The translations under genes and the position numbers were made by a program. From Ulota crispa (Eukaryota > Streptophyta > Bryopsida > Orthotrichales > Orthotrichaceae): a DNA stretch of 64,000 bases. Positions 49,428 through 62,200 of this stretch are shown here, piece after piece. The notes under the pieces are model-generated. The model saw only the letters and a list, made by a program, of their open reading frames with translations. It was not told the DNA's origin and ran no database searches. Position 1 is the stretch's first letter; the number at the start of each line of letters is the position of its first letter. Location of the stretch: positions 4,156,501 through 4,220,500 of the forward strand of contig OY987246.1 of the NCBI GenBank assembly GCA_963920765.1, written 5' to 3'.

Positions 49428-52400
49428 TCAGGCTTGCAGCACTTGGCAGTGCACAATGTGCGATTTCAGCCGGTTTCGGCCTGCAAGATTGGACCAGAGG
49501 TTGGTCACAAATGACTTGAATTGACCTTTGCCAGAGATAGTTTCCCATAGTTGTCCTTGCCTTTCAGGTATCTCCGCACTGGCAACATCAACCAGAGTAA
49601 TACTCATGTTGTTTCGAATGATGCAAAGTTTCCCTCCCAAGGGCACCAAAGCAACAGCTTCCATAGCTCGAGAGCCACCGAGATGAAGTCGGCTGTCAAC
49701 AGATCGACTCCATGCATCACTGTCCCGATCATACATCCGTAACTTGCACCCGTCGCGACACTCCAAAGCATATAAATTACCATGAAGCTCGACACATGGA
49801 TTTCGCCAACCAGCCACCATTCCATCCATGATAGGAGACCAGTGATTTGCTGCTGGCACATACACCTCACTCATCACCTGCCTGTGAGATCCTAGACCCT
49901 TCAGAAACCACCTGCAAATTGATGTACTACTACGTCAGCAAAAAACGCATTCAAGCTCAGCAGTTACGTAAGGTACAGAAGGGAGATAAACTAAACATCA
50001 CAACTCTTAATGCAGAACTGCAGGGTCAGCTATATCTTAAATCAAGCATTACACTGCTCTAAAAGAAACCTTAAATCATCTTTCCAACGTATAAATGATG
50101 CACAATCAGAAGCTTAGCCAACCATCCAAAAGGAAACTAACGAGGAGCATGTTGAATCAAAGAATCAGATTCTAGTTCTAGGGCGGAAGTTAAAAGCACC
50201 ACCATTAATACACTATAGTGGCTAAAATTCACAGCAGGTAGCCCATAATCTCAAAATTACCAGCATACTAAATCCTTAAAAACCAAGCATAACATACTGT
50301 CTTGGGCCTTGTGCATAGAGATACTATTGCATGCAGTATCATGCCCTTCTGAAAAAACCAGATGTATATAATAACTACATTTAAGTAGGAATGATGAAGG
50401 AAATGTGCAGTTCTGGTAGGAATAAGGAACTAACCTTCCACCATATACAACCCCGATAAAGGGAACCATGGCTGTACTCAAATCAGAAATGGGACACCAC
50501 TTGTTTCTATTTGGATCATACATTTCCGCAGACCTTAGAGATCTTTGAATTCCTTCACACTCTCCTCCAGCCACATATAGGCAATTGTTTATAACACAAA
50601 AGCCAAAGAAGTGTCGCTTCCTCTGCATATTTGGTGCACGGTGCCATTTGTTTGTTCGTGCACTATAATAGACAACACGACGCATGGAACCCTTCAAAGG
50701 ATCTTTCCCACCAAAAAGGTACAAGTGGCATCCGCTTAAAACAGCACAGCCGAAGCCAAGTGCTTCTGAGTACTCAACTGGAACAGGAGGCAAAGGCTGC
50801 CAAAGCTGATACCTGCAGCATACAATTCTCAACTTGAGAAAGAGTAAAAAGAAGAAAACCAGGAATGCATGATGCACGAGACGCTGTGTAACAAGTTTCC
50901 AGCAAATCTTATCTAGTGTAACGACCATATGGTCGCACAAAACACTGTCGAGACTTAAGCAACACAGACTAGTAGATATCATTCATAAAGACTTCGAAGC
51001 ACATCGTTATTATTTCAAAACATATTCAGTACTAGGTGCATGCAAGTTAGTGTAGGAGCTGAAGACTCGATGTATTCAGGCACAATACAAAGTCAAGGAC
51101 CATGGAAAGACTAGTACCTAGGATCAAAAGCATGCCATGAGATACGGCCTTCACGATCTCGCTTTATAACATAGACCCATTCTTCTGCCATACCCAGCCG
51201 TCGTCGAAGAGAATAAAAGTAGTTTCCAGCAAGAAGCCGATCCCATCGTTTACAGACAACACGTAATTTTCGGTGGTAAAATCTTGGTACTCGGATAAGG
51301 CAAGCAATTGCCAGGTCGTCTGGAAGGCCTGGTAGCAATTCAGAAGGAATACGTCTTTCACCTCGTGTTGGCTTCTTTGGCAGGGTAATAGTAGGTTTGA
51401 TATCTGGTCGTACACAGTGACCTACAGTCCTCCCTGGTACAAATCTTCTTCCACCCACAGTCAAGCCTGCGTCTACTCCCCCGCAGTAACATGCTGCGGT
51501 CTCAACCTGGAAGCCCAAATTCAATCACAATTTTTCAAAAAAAGTCATATCAGGAAGAAAAACAAATCAAAGACCTGCAGATACATACCATCGCATTGGA
51601 ACGCATGAGTTACAGAATGTCCATGCCAATGAACATCAAACTAATAGGCGATGAACTATTTGCACGGTATCCCAGACTGTGGAAATTGGACGTTCTTCAA
51701 AGACATAAAATGCCAACCACTTCTAATCGCTGTCATGCATCTCTGCACAAATATGAAAAGTCACGCTACAAAGTTACAAAACATAAACATTCCTCCATCT
51801 TTCGGAGGAAGAAAGTTATGCAAGAGCATTCACTGAACACAATCAAATCCAGCCTTTTTTCCTGCAAATGAATACAACTGTGCCAAAGCAGTCTTGTGAA
51901 GAAGTCTTGGATCGAGTCAAAGACTAGGTCCAGTACAAATTCCTCATCTTGCGCGAGCTACGCGGTTTCCACCATGTCTCAATGAGTCTTCATTTGTAGA
52001 GCAACATATCAATAACCGATTGGCGACGACTTGAATTATCGAACTCATTTATAGTCTCGCGATTATTCAGACGCAAACAATGACTTCTACAATAATAGGA
52101 TCTTCATGCAAACAATGGAGAGTATTCATGTTCACAATTTCAGATTCAGGAACGTCATTTATCAGTCAGCCAAATCGACAGCCGGCAAGAAACAGGTTGT
52201 TAAGGACCGTCTAAATACATGAATTAAAGAGTTTGATATTAGCATTAATCCTAAAACACTCGCTTATCGAACCAGTGACTATTCATATTTTAAAAGCATA
52301 GCTGCAGTTCCATCTCACGAAAAAAGAGAAAGAGAGCCAATACGCTCAACCGCAAAAGAAACAACTCAAGCATATGAAGTCTCCTCAACCTCTCATTCAC

Positions 52401-52572
52401 CTTCTTGCTTTTCATAAAAACTTACAGTACTACTTTTCCTAATAAAGAAACATATCTATCTCCTAGCCATGTCCACGCGGGACATTTATTAATAAAACAA
52501 AGACGCAAATCAGTTTAACACCACAACTTCTAGCTGTCTTACCTGAGGAACGGGATGTACAGCCCGATGCAT
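49428..52572 (-). CDS. F-box/kelch-repeat protein, SAGL1 (At1g55270) type, 426 aa
   Basis: Substrate receptor of an SCF ubiquitin ligase. The Arabidopsis relative SAGL1 restrains cuticular wax and phenylpropanoid pathways. Exons on the minus strand: 52572-52543, 51506-51118, 50812-50435, 49911-49428 (stop TGA). All have GT-AG junctions with matching phases, 1281 nt in total. The short first exon encodes MHRAVHPVPQ; the start matches the family layout (about ten residues before VETAACYCGG). The F-box spans about residues 67-113 (LLPGLPDDLAIACLIRVPR...RVVCKRWDRLL). Kelch repeats follow, e.g. GCAVLSGCHLYLFGGKDPL, NNCLYVAGGECEGIQRSLRS, GWRNPC, ending KSHIVHCQVLQA. The length is close to the Arabidopsis protein (434 aa as I recall it). 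The ORF is unbroken, so the gene looks functional. A tandem duplication lies just upstream. Confidence 0.94.
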
Positions 52573-52690
52573 TGCGGACGCGGTGGTGATCTTCGTCAAT
52601 CAGCATACTTCCTCGATTCCACATGAAGTTAGTTGCCACCAACTCAGAATGCAAAACGGTAACTCCTCATTGTTCCACGCCTTCCACTAC

Positions 52691-53372
52691 ATCTTGCAAC
52701 GTTCCAAACGCGAATACAAATCTCCAACAAACTTCTACAACCTCGTCATTCAAAACCTCGCCTCCATCTGTTCCGAGTCTGGTATTCCCTTCGCCACCTC
52801 TACGGCTCAAACGGAGTCTGTTTCTTCAGTTTATTGCTGGCGAGGTCAAGAAAACCGCGACCTCCGCCTCACTCACGATCCTTTCTCCCAAAAATCGAGT
52901 CCACCTAGATCACAACGAAGAACATTACAACTTTCACAATGAGAAACATCACGTGAAAACTATGATCAAGCTCTTCCACTCGCGCCAGCAACGAAATCAG
53001 GCCGCGCGACACTACATCTTTCCCTAGCTTGCACCGTTCCAAACGCGAATAATACAAATCTCCAACAAACTTCTACAACAACCTCGTCATTCAAAACCTC
53101 GCCTCCATTCCCGCGCCATTGCTATTAGCTTCGCCACCTCTACGGCTCAAACGGAGTCTGTTTATTCAGTTTATTGCTTGCGAGGTCAAGGAAACCGCGA
53201 CCTCCGCCTCTCGCTCACGATCTCTCTTTACAAAAATCGAGTTCACCTAACTTAGATCACAACGAAGAACATTATAAGTTTCATAATGAGAAACATGCCG
53301 AGAAAACTATGATCAAGCATTCTTCCACTCGCACCAGCAACGAAAATCAGGCCGCGCGACACTACACCAGAG
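52691..53372 (-). repeat. tandem duplication in the kelch gene leader/promoter
   Basis: Two direct units of about 335-347 bp (52691-53025, 53026-53372) share GTTCCAAACGCGAATA, ACGGCTCAAACGGAGTCTGT and AATCAGGCCGCGCGACACTA. They begin about 120 bp upstream of the start codon of the minus-strand gene, so they probably hold its 5' UTR or promoter. Confidence 0.85.
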
Positions 53373-55490
53373 CGCCACCCGCAGAATGCTTCGTCCGACA
53401 CAACGCTCCAAGCCCTCTGCCATAGCCAGCCTCCCCTCACGCCCTTCACCCCCTTCTCAAATCACTTCTTTCCTAGATCCAAGCATCCTAGTAAATGTCT
53501 CTCCTCGGTTGATGTGCAGGAATCCCCTCCAAGCCCGTCACACTCATTCAATTCAAACCTTTATCAGATCCATGTATCTCACATTGAAAATCCCGCAAAA
53601 CAACATTCCTGTAAATCCCAACCTCTATACAGCCCATAGATTCCTGTCACGCATCCTTCATCGATTGATCTGGTAGTTTAAACTTCTCCCACCTTAGCAC
53701 ATTTCATCATATCTAGGAAAAGTAGAATTTTTTCGGGGAGCTTTTTAGTGTATCTTGAAGGTAGATTTGGGAGGGGTATTCGTAGATGGGAGATTTAGGC
53801 AGACAGGGTAGATGTCGGGAGCAACACCATTAACGCCGTGGGTGCCGTGGTTTGAAGTTTGAACCACCAACCATTGCAGGGGCTGTAATTAGTAACAGAC
53901 GAGTAGAATTCAAGGAAAGGGGAACTTGGGACATTCAAATACAAAAAACAATAAAGGCAGGGATCATACGCTCTTTATTTAAACGTAAAGTTTGAAATTA
54001 TACGACTACAGTAGATTTCAGCACAAACTTGGGATGCTTCCAAGTGTATTTTACTACTTATTATTTTGGCTTTTTGTTCCTTTTTGACACAATATAGTTT
54101 ATAAGACTTCGTCCGGATTTCGGTTTGCTTTTTCTGCTCAACCAATCGAACCAGCAAGTGCTAGGAAATTGGAGGAATTGGGCCAGAAATACATTGTGGG
54201 CTGGAAAATCTCCTATTTGTGGACTTTTACCTGCATATGATGATATTGTGGGTTCAGTATTGCTAGGCCACGAATGTATGAGGGCTAGCAAAATCCTTGA
54301 AATATGTAGATTTTTCCCTTGTGCAAGTGTTGATCTTTGAGGAAAATCTAATATCTTCTCAATTGCTACACAGCTAATTTTCAATTAGCATGAGATTATG
54401 TGTAGGGTAAGGGCCTCACGCAAGAACATTTTCACATTGAAGCGGGTGGGAACAAGGGTGGAGCCTAAGTAATTAGTGGCGCAAATATGAAACTGCTTGT
54501 GTGTGAGGCCCTTAGTGTGTGTAAATGTTGCTCAAAGAAAATATTGCCATGTGTCCTTTTTGTTGGGAGGAGTGATGTTATGCAACATGATTCCACTTTG
54601 CAATCTCAATTGTTACGTTCACATACATGAAGGTAACCAAAAATGCAAAGGATTTCTTCAAACAACGCTTACAAAGAGTGCAAGACTTCTTCACATTAAT
54701 GTGGATGAATTTTGCCTAATCAATGTGAAAATGGGATTTTGATGAAACTCACCTTAGATTTAATGACTCTATCGCCTTGTTTTTAGGGACTAGGTAAAAT
54801 AAATCTACTATTTCATGAATAATAGTGAAAGTGAGAATTTGCCCTATTTTGGAGTTGGTCAACTTTATTCCCTTATGGCGTCCCTAGGCTATTAGGATTC
54901 TAGAAAACCAAATGCAAAATTCCAAATTTCCAAATACAATTCTTAAAGGATAATTTTGAAACCCTTACATTTTTTGGCATGTAAAACAACATAGCTTTCT
55001 TTCCCTAGCTCCATAAACAAGGTGTCACAATCATTAAGTCCAAAGTGGGTTTTAGTGTGCTTTTTGAAAATGTGGCATGCTTCTTATCCTAGTTTTTAGA
55101 GTAAGGTTTTGGCCACAACCTTTGGCTTCCCTTTATATAGCAACTTGGGGGCTAATTCTTTGTGAATGCAGCATTCTTTACACACTCTCTACTCAAGCTA
55201 TTTGTTAGCAAAATCTTCTTGGAATTTTGGTCACTTGAGTTACATTATTTGAGAGAATTTTCAAATATTGTCATCTACAAGACATTAAATTAATGTAAAA
55301 TACTGGGAATTACTTCCTAGGTACACCTTGCAAATTGACATTTTTCTTGAATGAGTGCAAGGTAGCATTATAAATGCAAGATATGGAGCAATTGAAAAAA
55401 CTTGTGTAGTGCTAATCAACTATTTTTTTAAAGGAAATTTATGCCACAATCTTATTTCATTTTGACACTAGCTTTCTTTATGCTAAAAAA
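53373..55490. other. intergenic DNA, nothing recognised
   Basis: The first few hundred bases continue the GC-richer upstream region of the kelch gene; the rest is AT-rich without gene or complete repeat. Confidence 0.4.
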
Positions 55491-55810
55491 CTACACTAAA
55501 TAGTGCATTTAGGTTGCCTCAACTATTAGGTTGCCTTACCTTGGCAAAGTTACCTCATGACTCACTCTTGGTCACCTAAAGAAGCATGTAACTCTCTTTA
55601 TGCTACAATAGCTCCTATATCTGTCTAAAATTTCACTTTCCATGCTCCTTAATTGTAGCGCTTGTTGTTGCGTCCAACCTTTGCTTGCTTTGTCCATTGT
55701 TTATCACAATAATATTGACATAAGTTATTGTATGCTTGGTAAATATTCAAATAATGTAAAATGTCAATAAATTAGTATGGGACAACCTAAATGCATTATT
55801 TGGTGTGGTT
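55491..55810. mobile_element. family B MITE
   Basis: Ends CTACACTAAATAGTGCATTT and the inverse-like CAACCTAAATGCATTATTTG; blocks such as CCTTTGCTTGCTT are shared with the copy in the reductase intron 2. Confidence 0.8.
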
Positions 55811-57138
55811 GAAAAAATGAGTGAAATTACCAAAGATCCTTCTCATATAAATATCAAATGCGCTAAAAGTTGGAGAAAAGTTATCAGTATAAGCAGACCT
55901 TGGATGAGTCTATCCATTTATTCTTTACCTACTTGCATTATAGGGTGCGTGTTGCTTGACCAATGAAAATCAAAAGAATTGGCTAGCACAAATGATGATT
56001 AGGGAATTCTTCTGTATAAATAATGATCCAATTTTTGATAGTTCAACAATGAAAACACAGATGTCAGTTTTTTTTTGAATTACCAACAAAAGGGAATCAA
56101 AACTTGATCATAAATTTATTTAAATTTGATAAATTGTAGTTATCTGATCTTACTAATTATATGAACAACTATTTGTGTCAAGGTTTTAGGGTTGCAAGTT
56201 CACTTTCAGAGTTAGTTTGTTTTACGGGTGATTGCAAGAAATACTTGTCCTGCTTTCTATCCCCTTACTGCACGGAGTGTGGTTTTCGGGGTGTATCTTT
56301 TGCTTACTAACTTCTCTTCAAGTGAAAATTTAGAGGAAGGTTCACATTGAAGTTATTGACCTATTATGTTTTTTTGGGTTTTTTGTTTAAATCAATCACT
56401 AATTTTAAATGGATTTTGAAAATATGTCTACTTTGGCTGTTTTGTGGGTTTTTAGTACTGCATTGAGGCAAAAAAAAGGAATTTGATGCCACAAATTTAG
56501 GGAGTTGTTCATCATTGAATATTACATGGATTTGCCAAGGGGTTTTAGAAAAATGTAAATTATATGCCCTCCATTTTCCCTCAAAGTGGGCATCCATTGG
56601 ACAGGCATTAGGGTTTGGAAACAAACATTCTTGAAAAATTGTTTGCATCAGTCAATGCTCCTCACAGTGGACCAAAATGGCTATATTTTATTTTATTTTT
56701 TGAATTATTGTACTATTTTCTTAAAAAAAAGAAAGAAATTGGCTTTTTGTTGGTGATTTTGTTTTGTGCATAACTTTTAGAATAAAAAATTTCTAGGTCG
56801 GAATTTTCATGAGTATGCTATTTTAAGGGCTTTATGAATTTTCCATATTTTATTTTATTTAAAAAAAAATTATTTCAAAAGCTCATAGGTACAACGTAGT
56901 ACTACTTTTTTGAAGGGTTTTGACACAAAACTGTGAAGTGTTTCTTGCAACTACCCTTATGCAAATTTGAATCCTCTAAAATTTGACTAAACAAAATTTC
57001 TTTTGCTTGAAGTAGAGGGAGCAACAAAAGTAGTCAAAACTAGTGGGTATTTTGAAACCGATTTTTAATTTAGTATTTATAAAAAATCTTTAAGTCCTGT
57101 TTTTCAAAATAAATGTGTTCCTTAAAAAAATTTCTTAA
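55811..57138. other. AT-rich intergenic DNA
   Basis: No gene or complete repeat was recognised. Confidence 0.4.
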
Positions 57139-58053
57139 CCCCTGAAGGCCCAAGTGGCCCCTCAGGGGCTAAGTGGGGTTTTAGGCATGTATCTATAGCT
57201 AAACTAATTGGCATGTTTTATTGAAATTTTTTAATAAGGGTAGAGAATTCAAAAACCTACGTGGCTATCCAAATTTTTCTTCATTTTGACATTTGAAGAA
57301 GAAGTTATGCAAGAATTTATCAAAACTAGGGAAGGAGGGGTAGTTCAAGCAGAGCCTTTGCTTTGTAAGTGGGTGTTGACTCCAAAAAGGGTCAGCTCTT
57401 GGAGGCACAAGGTGCAAACATTTGTGCAAAGGGGAGTGGAGTAGAAAGAGCTTATCTTGGAGGACTCCCAACCCTCCATTCCTTTTGCCCCTTGTAAAAT
57501 TTGGTACTTGAGCAGATTGTATACTTGTTTTTAGTTCATTTTTTTCCAAGTTGTAGTGAGTTCAAATTCCTTGATTTTGCCACTTGGATTTGTGTAATTC
57601 AACTTTTTGAATTTTACATAAATCCTCCAATTTTGCCTAGTATATTTGCAAATTTCATGACCTTCATGCATTCAAAGAATTCTAAAGTATGTTGTACACC
57701 TCCAATTCATTAGAAAATCCTCTTCCACATATTTAAATTGGTCTTCTACATGGAGAAAATCAACCTCAACTTTGTGCAGAGTAATTTTTTTATTGTGAAA
57801 GTTATCAAAGGCTTTTGAAACTTTTGGGCAAGAAGGAAAAAACAATTCTTATTCACTTTAGGTGTCAATATTTCACTTTCCTCCATTTGAAATGAGCTGA
57901 TTTTTTCTCCCACAAATATTTTCCATACTAGGGCAAGATCCTATAGTTGGAATTTTAAAAAAGAAAATTTTTTCCTACCCTTCTACTCATTCCCCTAAGA
58001 ATGGCAGTTTTTATTGATTTTTACAAAGAAAAGCGCTTTAGTCTTTGGTAGGG
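57139..58053. mobile_element. family E element, 930-bp subtype
   Basis: TTAA at 57135-57138; the right site is decayed (TTTA). The left end is CCCCTGAAGGCCC. The interior is collinear with 12608-13541 and 22505-23432. Confidence 0.75.
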
Positions 58054-58403
58054 TTTATCAATTTTCTTGTGGTTGCAACATACGGCGCTCTTTTGTAGGT
58101 GTAAAATGGTGAGCCATGAGCGACAACTTTAAGATTTAGTGAGGGGGAACCAATTTTCAACTCAAAATTAATGAAAAAACTGAAAAAAACAACATATTTT
58201 ACATGATATCATAGTTTAAAATGCACAATTATGGATCCCTTTGTACATAATAGTCATAGGTATAATTTAGTATTTTAACAAAAAAATTCTTGCTCATGGC
58301 TCATAGCTCAAGAATCCCCACTGAAGAAATGTAGAAAGTTCTCATCTGGGAAAGAAGATCATCTCTACAAGGGCTCTTAAAGTTCTTTACTGGTGGGGGA
58401 GCG
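58054..58403. other. upstream spacer of the aldo-keto reductase gene
   Basis: AT-rich. Its last 37 nt (58367-58403) are imperfectly repeated immediately after the next MITE (58910-58946). Confidence 0.5.
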
Positions 58404-58909
58404 TAAGGTAGAAGCACCCAAATGTGACACGTACCTCAGATGTGATAATTTGGAGGGTCTTTTGAGAATGTAATGGCATGTGCTTGTTAGGGAATGGGTA
58501 CAAATTCAAGCAAAATTGTTTTTGGAAATTTTCTGAGATTGTATGAATAAATTATGAATTGTTGAAGGTAATTCCCTAGATTAACCTATTGTGAACACTA
58601 GACCCTTGAAAAAGTGATAACAAAAAGACCATGTCACACCCAATCATAAACCACCACCGTCACAATTTCTATTCCCTTATGTTGCCTCGCATGTTTAATT
58701 TGAGTGCAAGAGTGCTTACTTTTAGGTTTAATTTTAGATGTCGCTTTACGATATGTTCATACTTGATGTTAGGAAGGGGTGCCAACAATATGAATGCAAT
58801 CTAAAAACCTGTCCAAATGCATCTAATTTTCCTTTGCTAGTTTGCCTTTTAAGACCAACTGTGAACATACCCTAAACGGCTAGCGTCGCATTTGGGTGCT
58901 TCTACCTTA
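58404..58909. mobile_element. family H MITE in the reductase promoter, 506 bp
   Basis: Ends TAAGGTAGAAGCACCCAAAT and its inverse, TA-type flanks. It lies exactly between two 37-nt direct repeats (TTCTTTACTGGTGGGGGAGC at left, TTCTTTACCGGTGGGGAAGC at right). Confidence 0.82.
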
Positions 58910-59282
58910 CAATGGCCCTCAAATTTCTTTACCGGTGGGGAAGCATACTACCCACGGGATTCTATCCTCGTCCTTGCGAGACCACAGCTTTCCTTTTCAG
59001 CACCCAATTCCCTCACCTCCTTCAAACAACCCACCCCCTCAGACTTTTCAGCACGCATTTCTCCTGCTATCAAATATACGCAACAACAAGGAACACAAAC
59101 CTTCACCAAAAACCTAGAGTTAGCAAGAATTAGAGCCTTCCATTCCACCCCACACACCTGCAACTCCAAACCCGCCCATTCAATCGCAATAGAGTAATCC
59201 CTTCCCACCCCATCCAAGCTTTGGCTCATGCCCATTTCGAGTAGGCTTGAATTTTTCTGTCAATTGGGAGATTTACGGAGCC
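58910..59282 (+). promoter_or_regulatory. probable proximal promoter and 5' UTR of the reductase gene
   Basis: GC-richer pyrimidine-rich stretch between the family H MITE and the start codon, with no own gene. No TATA box stands out. Confidence 0.4.
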
Positions 59283-62200
59283 ATGGCGTTGGCCTCCACT
59301 CTGTCCCGGCATCCCGTGGGGGCGTCGTCCGCAGGAGTGAAATTAGTTCACCGGAGTGCCGGGAGCTTCAGGTCAGGGTTTTTTTTGTTTGGTTTTGGAC
59401 CGGCAGCTACTCACTCAGGCCATATGGTGAATTTTAGTGGTGCAGATATGGCCTCACAAGATTTTTTTTCTTAAAGTGCAAAATTAGGCTGCAAGTATTT
59501 TACACTTTGAGTTTGTTGTTGATTGTGACCAAATTTCCCTGCAATCAGAAACTCGTGTTGCAAGAATGAATTTTTTTGAAGTAGTAGATTACAAAACCCA
59601 AAAATTTATAAACAAAAGAGACATTATTTCAAAGAAACTTAAGGGCGGCTTGATTTTCAGATAATATGGCTCCACATGGCTTGTAAATCACGTTGTTTTC
59701 TAACCTAAGTTCCTAGTTGACTAGTTACAAACAACAACATATTCTTTTTTTTTAATGCGTGGTAGGTGTCTAAGGTAGGAACACCCATAAGCGTCACTGT
59801 CCTCATAACCGTCACCTCTGAAATCTTGGAAGTTCTGTGGAAATGAATAGATGTAATTACAAGGATGTACAACATGCAAACATGAAATCTTGAAAGTGGT
59901 TATGGGTGCAATGGCATTTTGCTCTTTAAAAATTCACAACTTATTCTCATAGTACCCAAATAATACATTCAAAAGTGCAAACTCAATATTTTTCTGTTCC
60001 TAATAGGACCCTATAATTTGCTAGTTGTATATTGATACTCATCATGTTGAAAACCCTTAATTTGACGCTTATGGGTGCTCCTACCTTATCTAGATTTGGA
60101 ACGTTGATCTGGCACCAAGAAGCTATTTTTTCTTCATTTTTTTTGTACAAGCTTGTAGCTTGAATTATTTTTTCTTGTTGCTTTCTGGCTTTTTAAAAGC
60201 CTAACAAATAACCCTGATTCAGGTGTAGTAGGGTGGGGAGGAGGAGGGGGTTGGTGACTGCGGAGGTCGGCACTGCAGAGCAGCAGCAGCAGCATACGGA
60301 GGTGTCCAGTGGCGAGGATCGGTTGGAGATATGCCGAGTGATCAATGGAATGTGGCAGACCAGTGGTGGGTGGGGCCGAATTGAGCGCGACGATGCTGTC
60401 AACGCCATGCTTCGCCATGTCGACGCCGGGTTCGATACTTTCGACATGGCCGATCATTGTAAGCCATTTCTTCTCCTTCTTTCTCATATTTACCAGTTTC
60501 CCCGCCCCTCTTCCAATTTTTCATTTCTTCGTTTTCGCTGCATTCGTCAACATAACTTCAGTACACCAAATAGTACATTTAGTTTACCTTAGCAATTAGG
60601 TTGCTTTACCTCCGCAAAGTTACCTCGTGACTCACCTTTTGTCACTTGGAGGGTCATGCAACTCTCTTTATGCTACAATAAATCTTGATTTTGTTTAAAG
60701 TTTCAGCTTCTATGTTTCCTTACTTTGGTGCTTGTTGCTGTGCCCAACCTTTGCTTGCTTCCTTCATTTTTTATCACAGTAATTATTAACAAAAGTTTAT
60801 TGTAGTCTTGGTAAATATTTGAATAGTGTGAAATGTTGAAAAATTAAAATGGGGCAACCTAAATGCAGTATTTGGTGTACTGAAATCTGGCTATGGAACT
60901 TTATGTTTACTTGGGGTTAGAGACGCTTAACAAGGCTTTAGAAATTATACTGCAGGTAATTACTGGGGCTATTATCAAACCTGGTAGTGTGGTTCGAAAC
61001 GGGATTGATATTTGAAGTCAGTTTTCTAGGTTAGATTCCGGGTGATAGTTCTGAAATGTTAAAATTGCAGATTCTTGGGATGAAGTGGTGAACCTGTCAT
61101 AAGCTTGTTGCTTACTCCCTCTGTCCCTCTAAAAAGCATTCTTGTACCACTAAAAAGCTCTCTTTTGCTAATTTCGAATGCTGAGAAAGCGTTTAGCATG
61201 TTCAATGATCTCATGCCAAGTTAAGCAACTAGAGAGCATTCCTCTCCTAGCAAGCTTGACTTTGCCCATATGAGGTACCATTGTTGCTACTAATCTTTAA
61301 ATCATCAATAATAAGAAGCTAGTATCATGCACAAATATGGTACTTTTTGCATGGAATTTGGATGCTTAAACAGCAACATCAAAGCTAGAGATTTTGCATA
61401 CATTTGATAGATGGTATATTGATTCTAGAATGCATGTGTCACTAGCGCTAAGACTAAAAACACAGTTAATTATTCACAAAGAAGCTTTTTGGACGTTTTT
61501 AGAGGGAGTAGATTCTTGTGGCTGAATTGGTGGAACCTGTGCATGAGCTTGTTGCTTAGTATTCTTGTGGGCTTTGATGGTATCTTAGACGGGCCAGCTG
61601 AGGACTTATACGGCCTCTTCATCAACAGGGTTCGACGGGAGCGGGGAGACGAGCAGGCATCCCAAGTGCGAGGGTTAACCAAATGGGTGCCACCACCAGT
61701 AAAAATGACCCGAGCCTACGTGGAATCCAACATAGACCGTTCCCGGAAACGCATGGACGTGAAGGCCTTGGACATGCTGCAGTTCCACTGGTGGGACTAC
61801 GCAGACAAAGGCTACCTCGACGCATTAAAACACTTGGCAGATTTGAAAGAGGAGGGCAAGATCAAGACACTGGCGTTAACTAATTTTGACACAAAGCGGT
61901 TGCAGCTAATTCTGGAGAACCAGATCCCGATCGTGAGCAACCAGGTAAAACCATATTAGATAAGTTGGGAAAATTTCATGGATACCCCTGAAGTTTGCAA
62001 TAATTTCATAGATACCCCTGCTTTTTCAGAAATTACACAAATACTCTTGGACCAAAATTTTCAAGCATTTATTTTGTTGTACATGTCACTTCCCTTCTTC
62101 CTTTGTGCGCATGTTGCTTCTTTTATGTTTCATTACATTCCCTTCTTCAACATTGGTCATGAAAGAAGTACAAGCACAACAAATAAATGCCTAAAAATTA

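Noticed and set aside
51507-51524. Extension of the second kelch-gene exon upstream of VETAACYC
   Set aside because: It would need a non-ATG start. A clear acceptor (CTTCCAG) precedes V, and a first exon with ATG and matching phase exists at 52543-52572.
59247-59282. Earlier in-frame ATG of the reductase gene
   Set aside because: Possible, but the transit-peptide-like sequence begins at the second ATG (59283), and the extra residues (NFSVNWEIYGA) are atypical.
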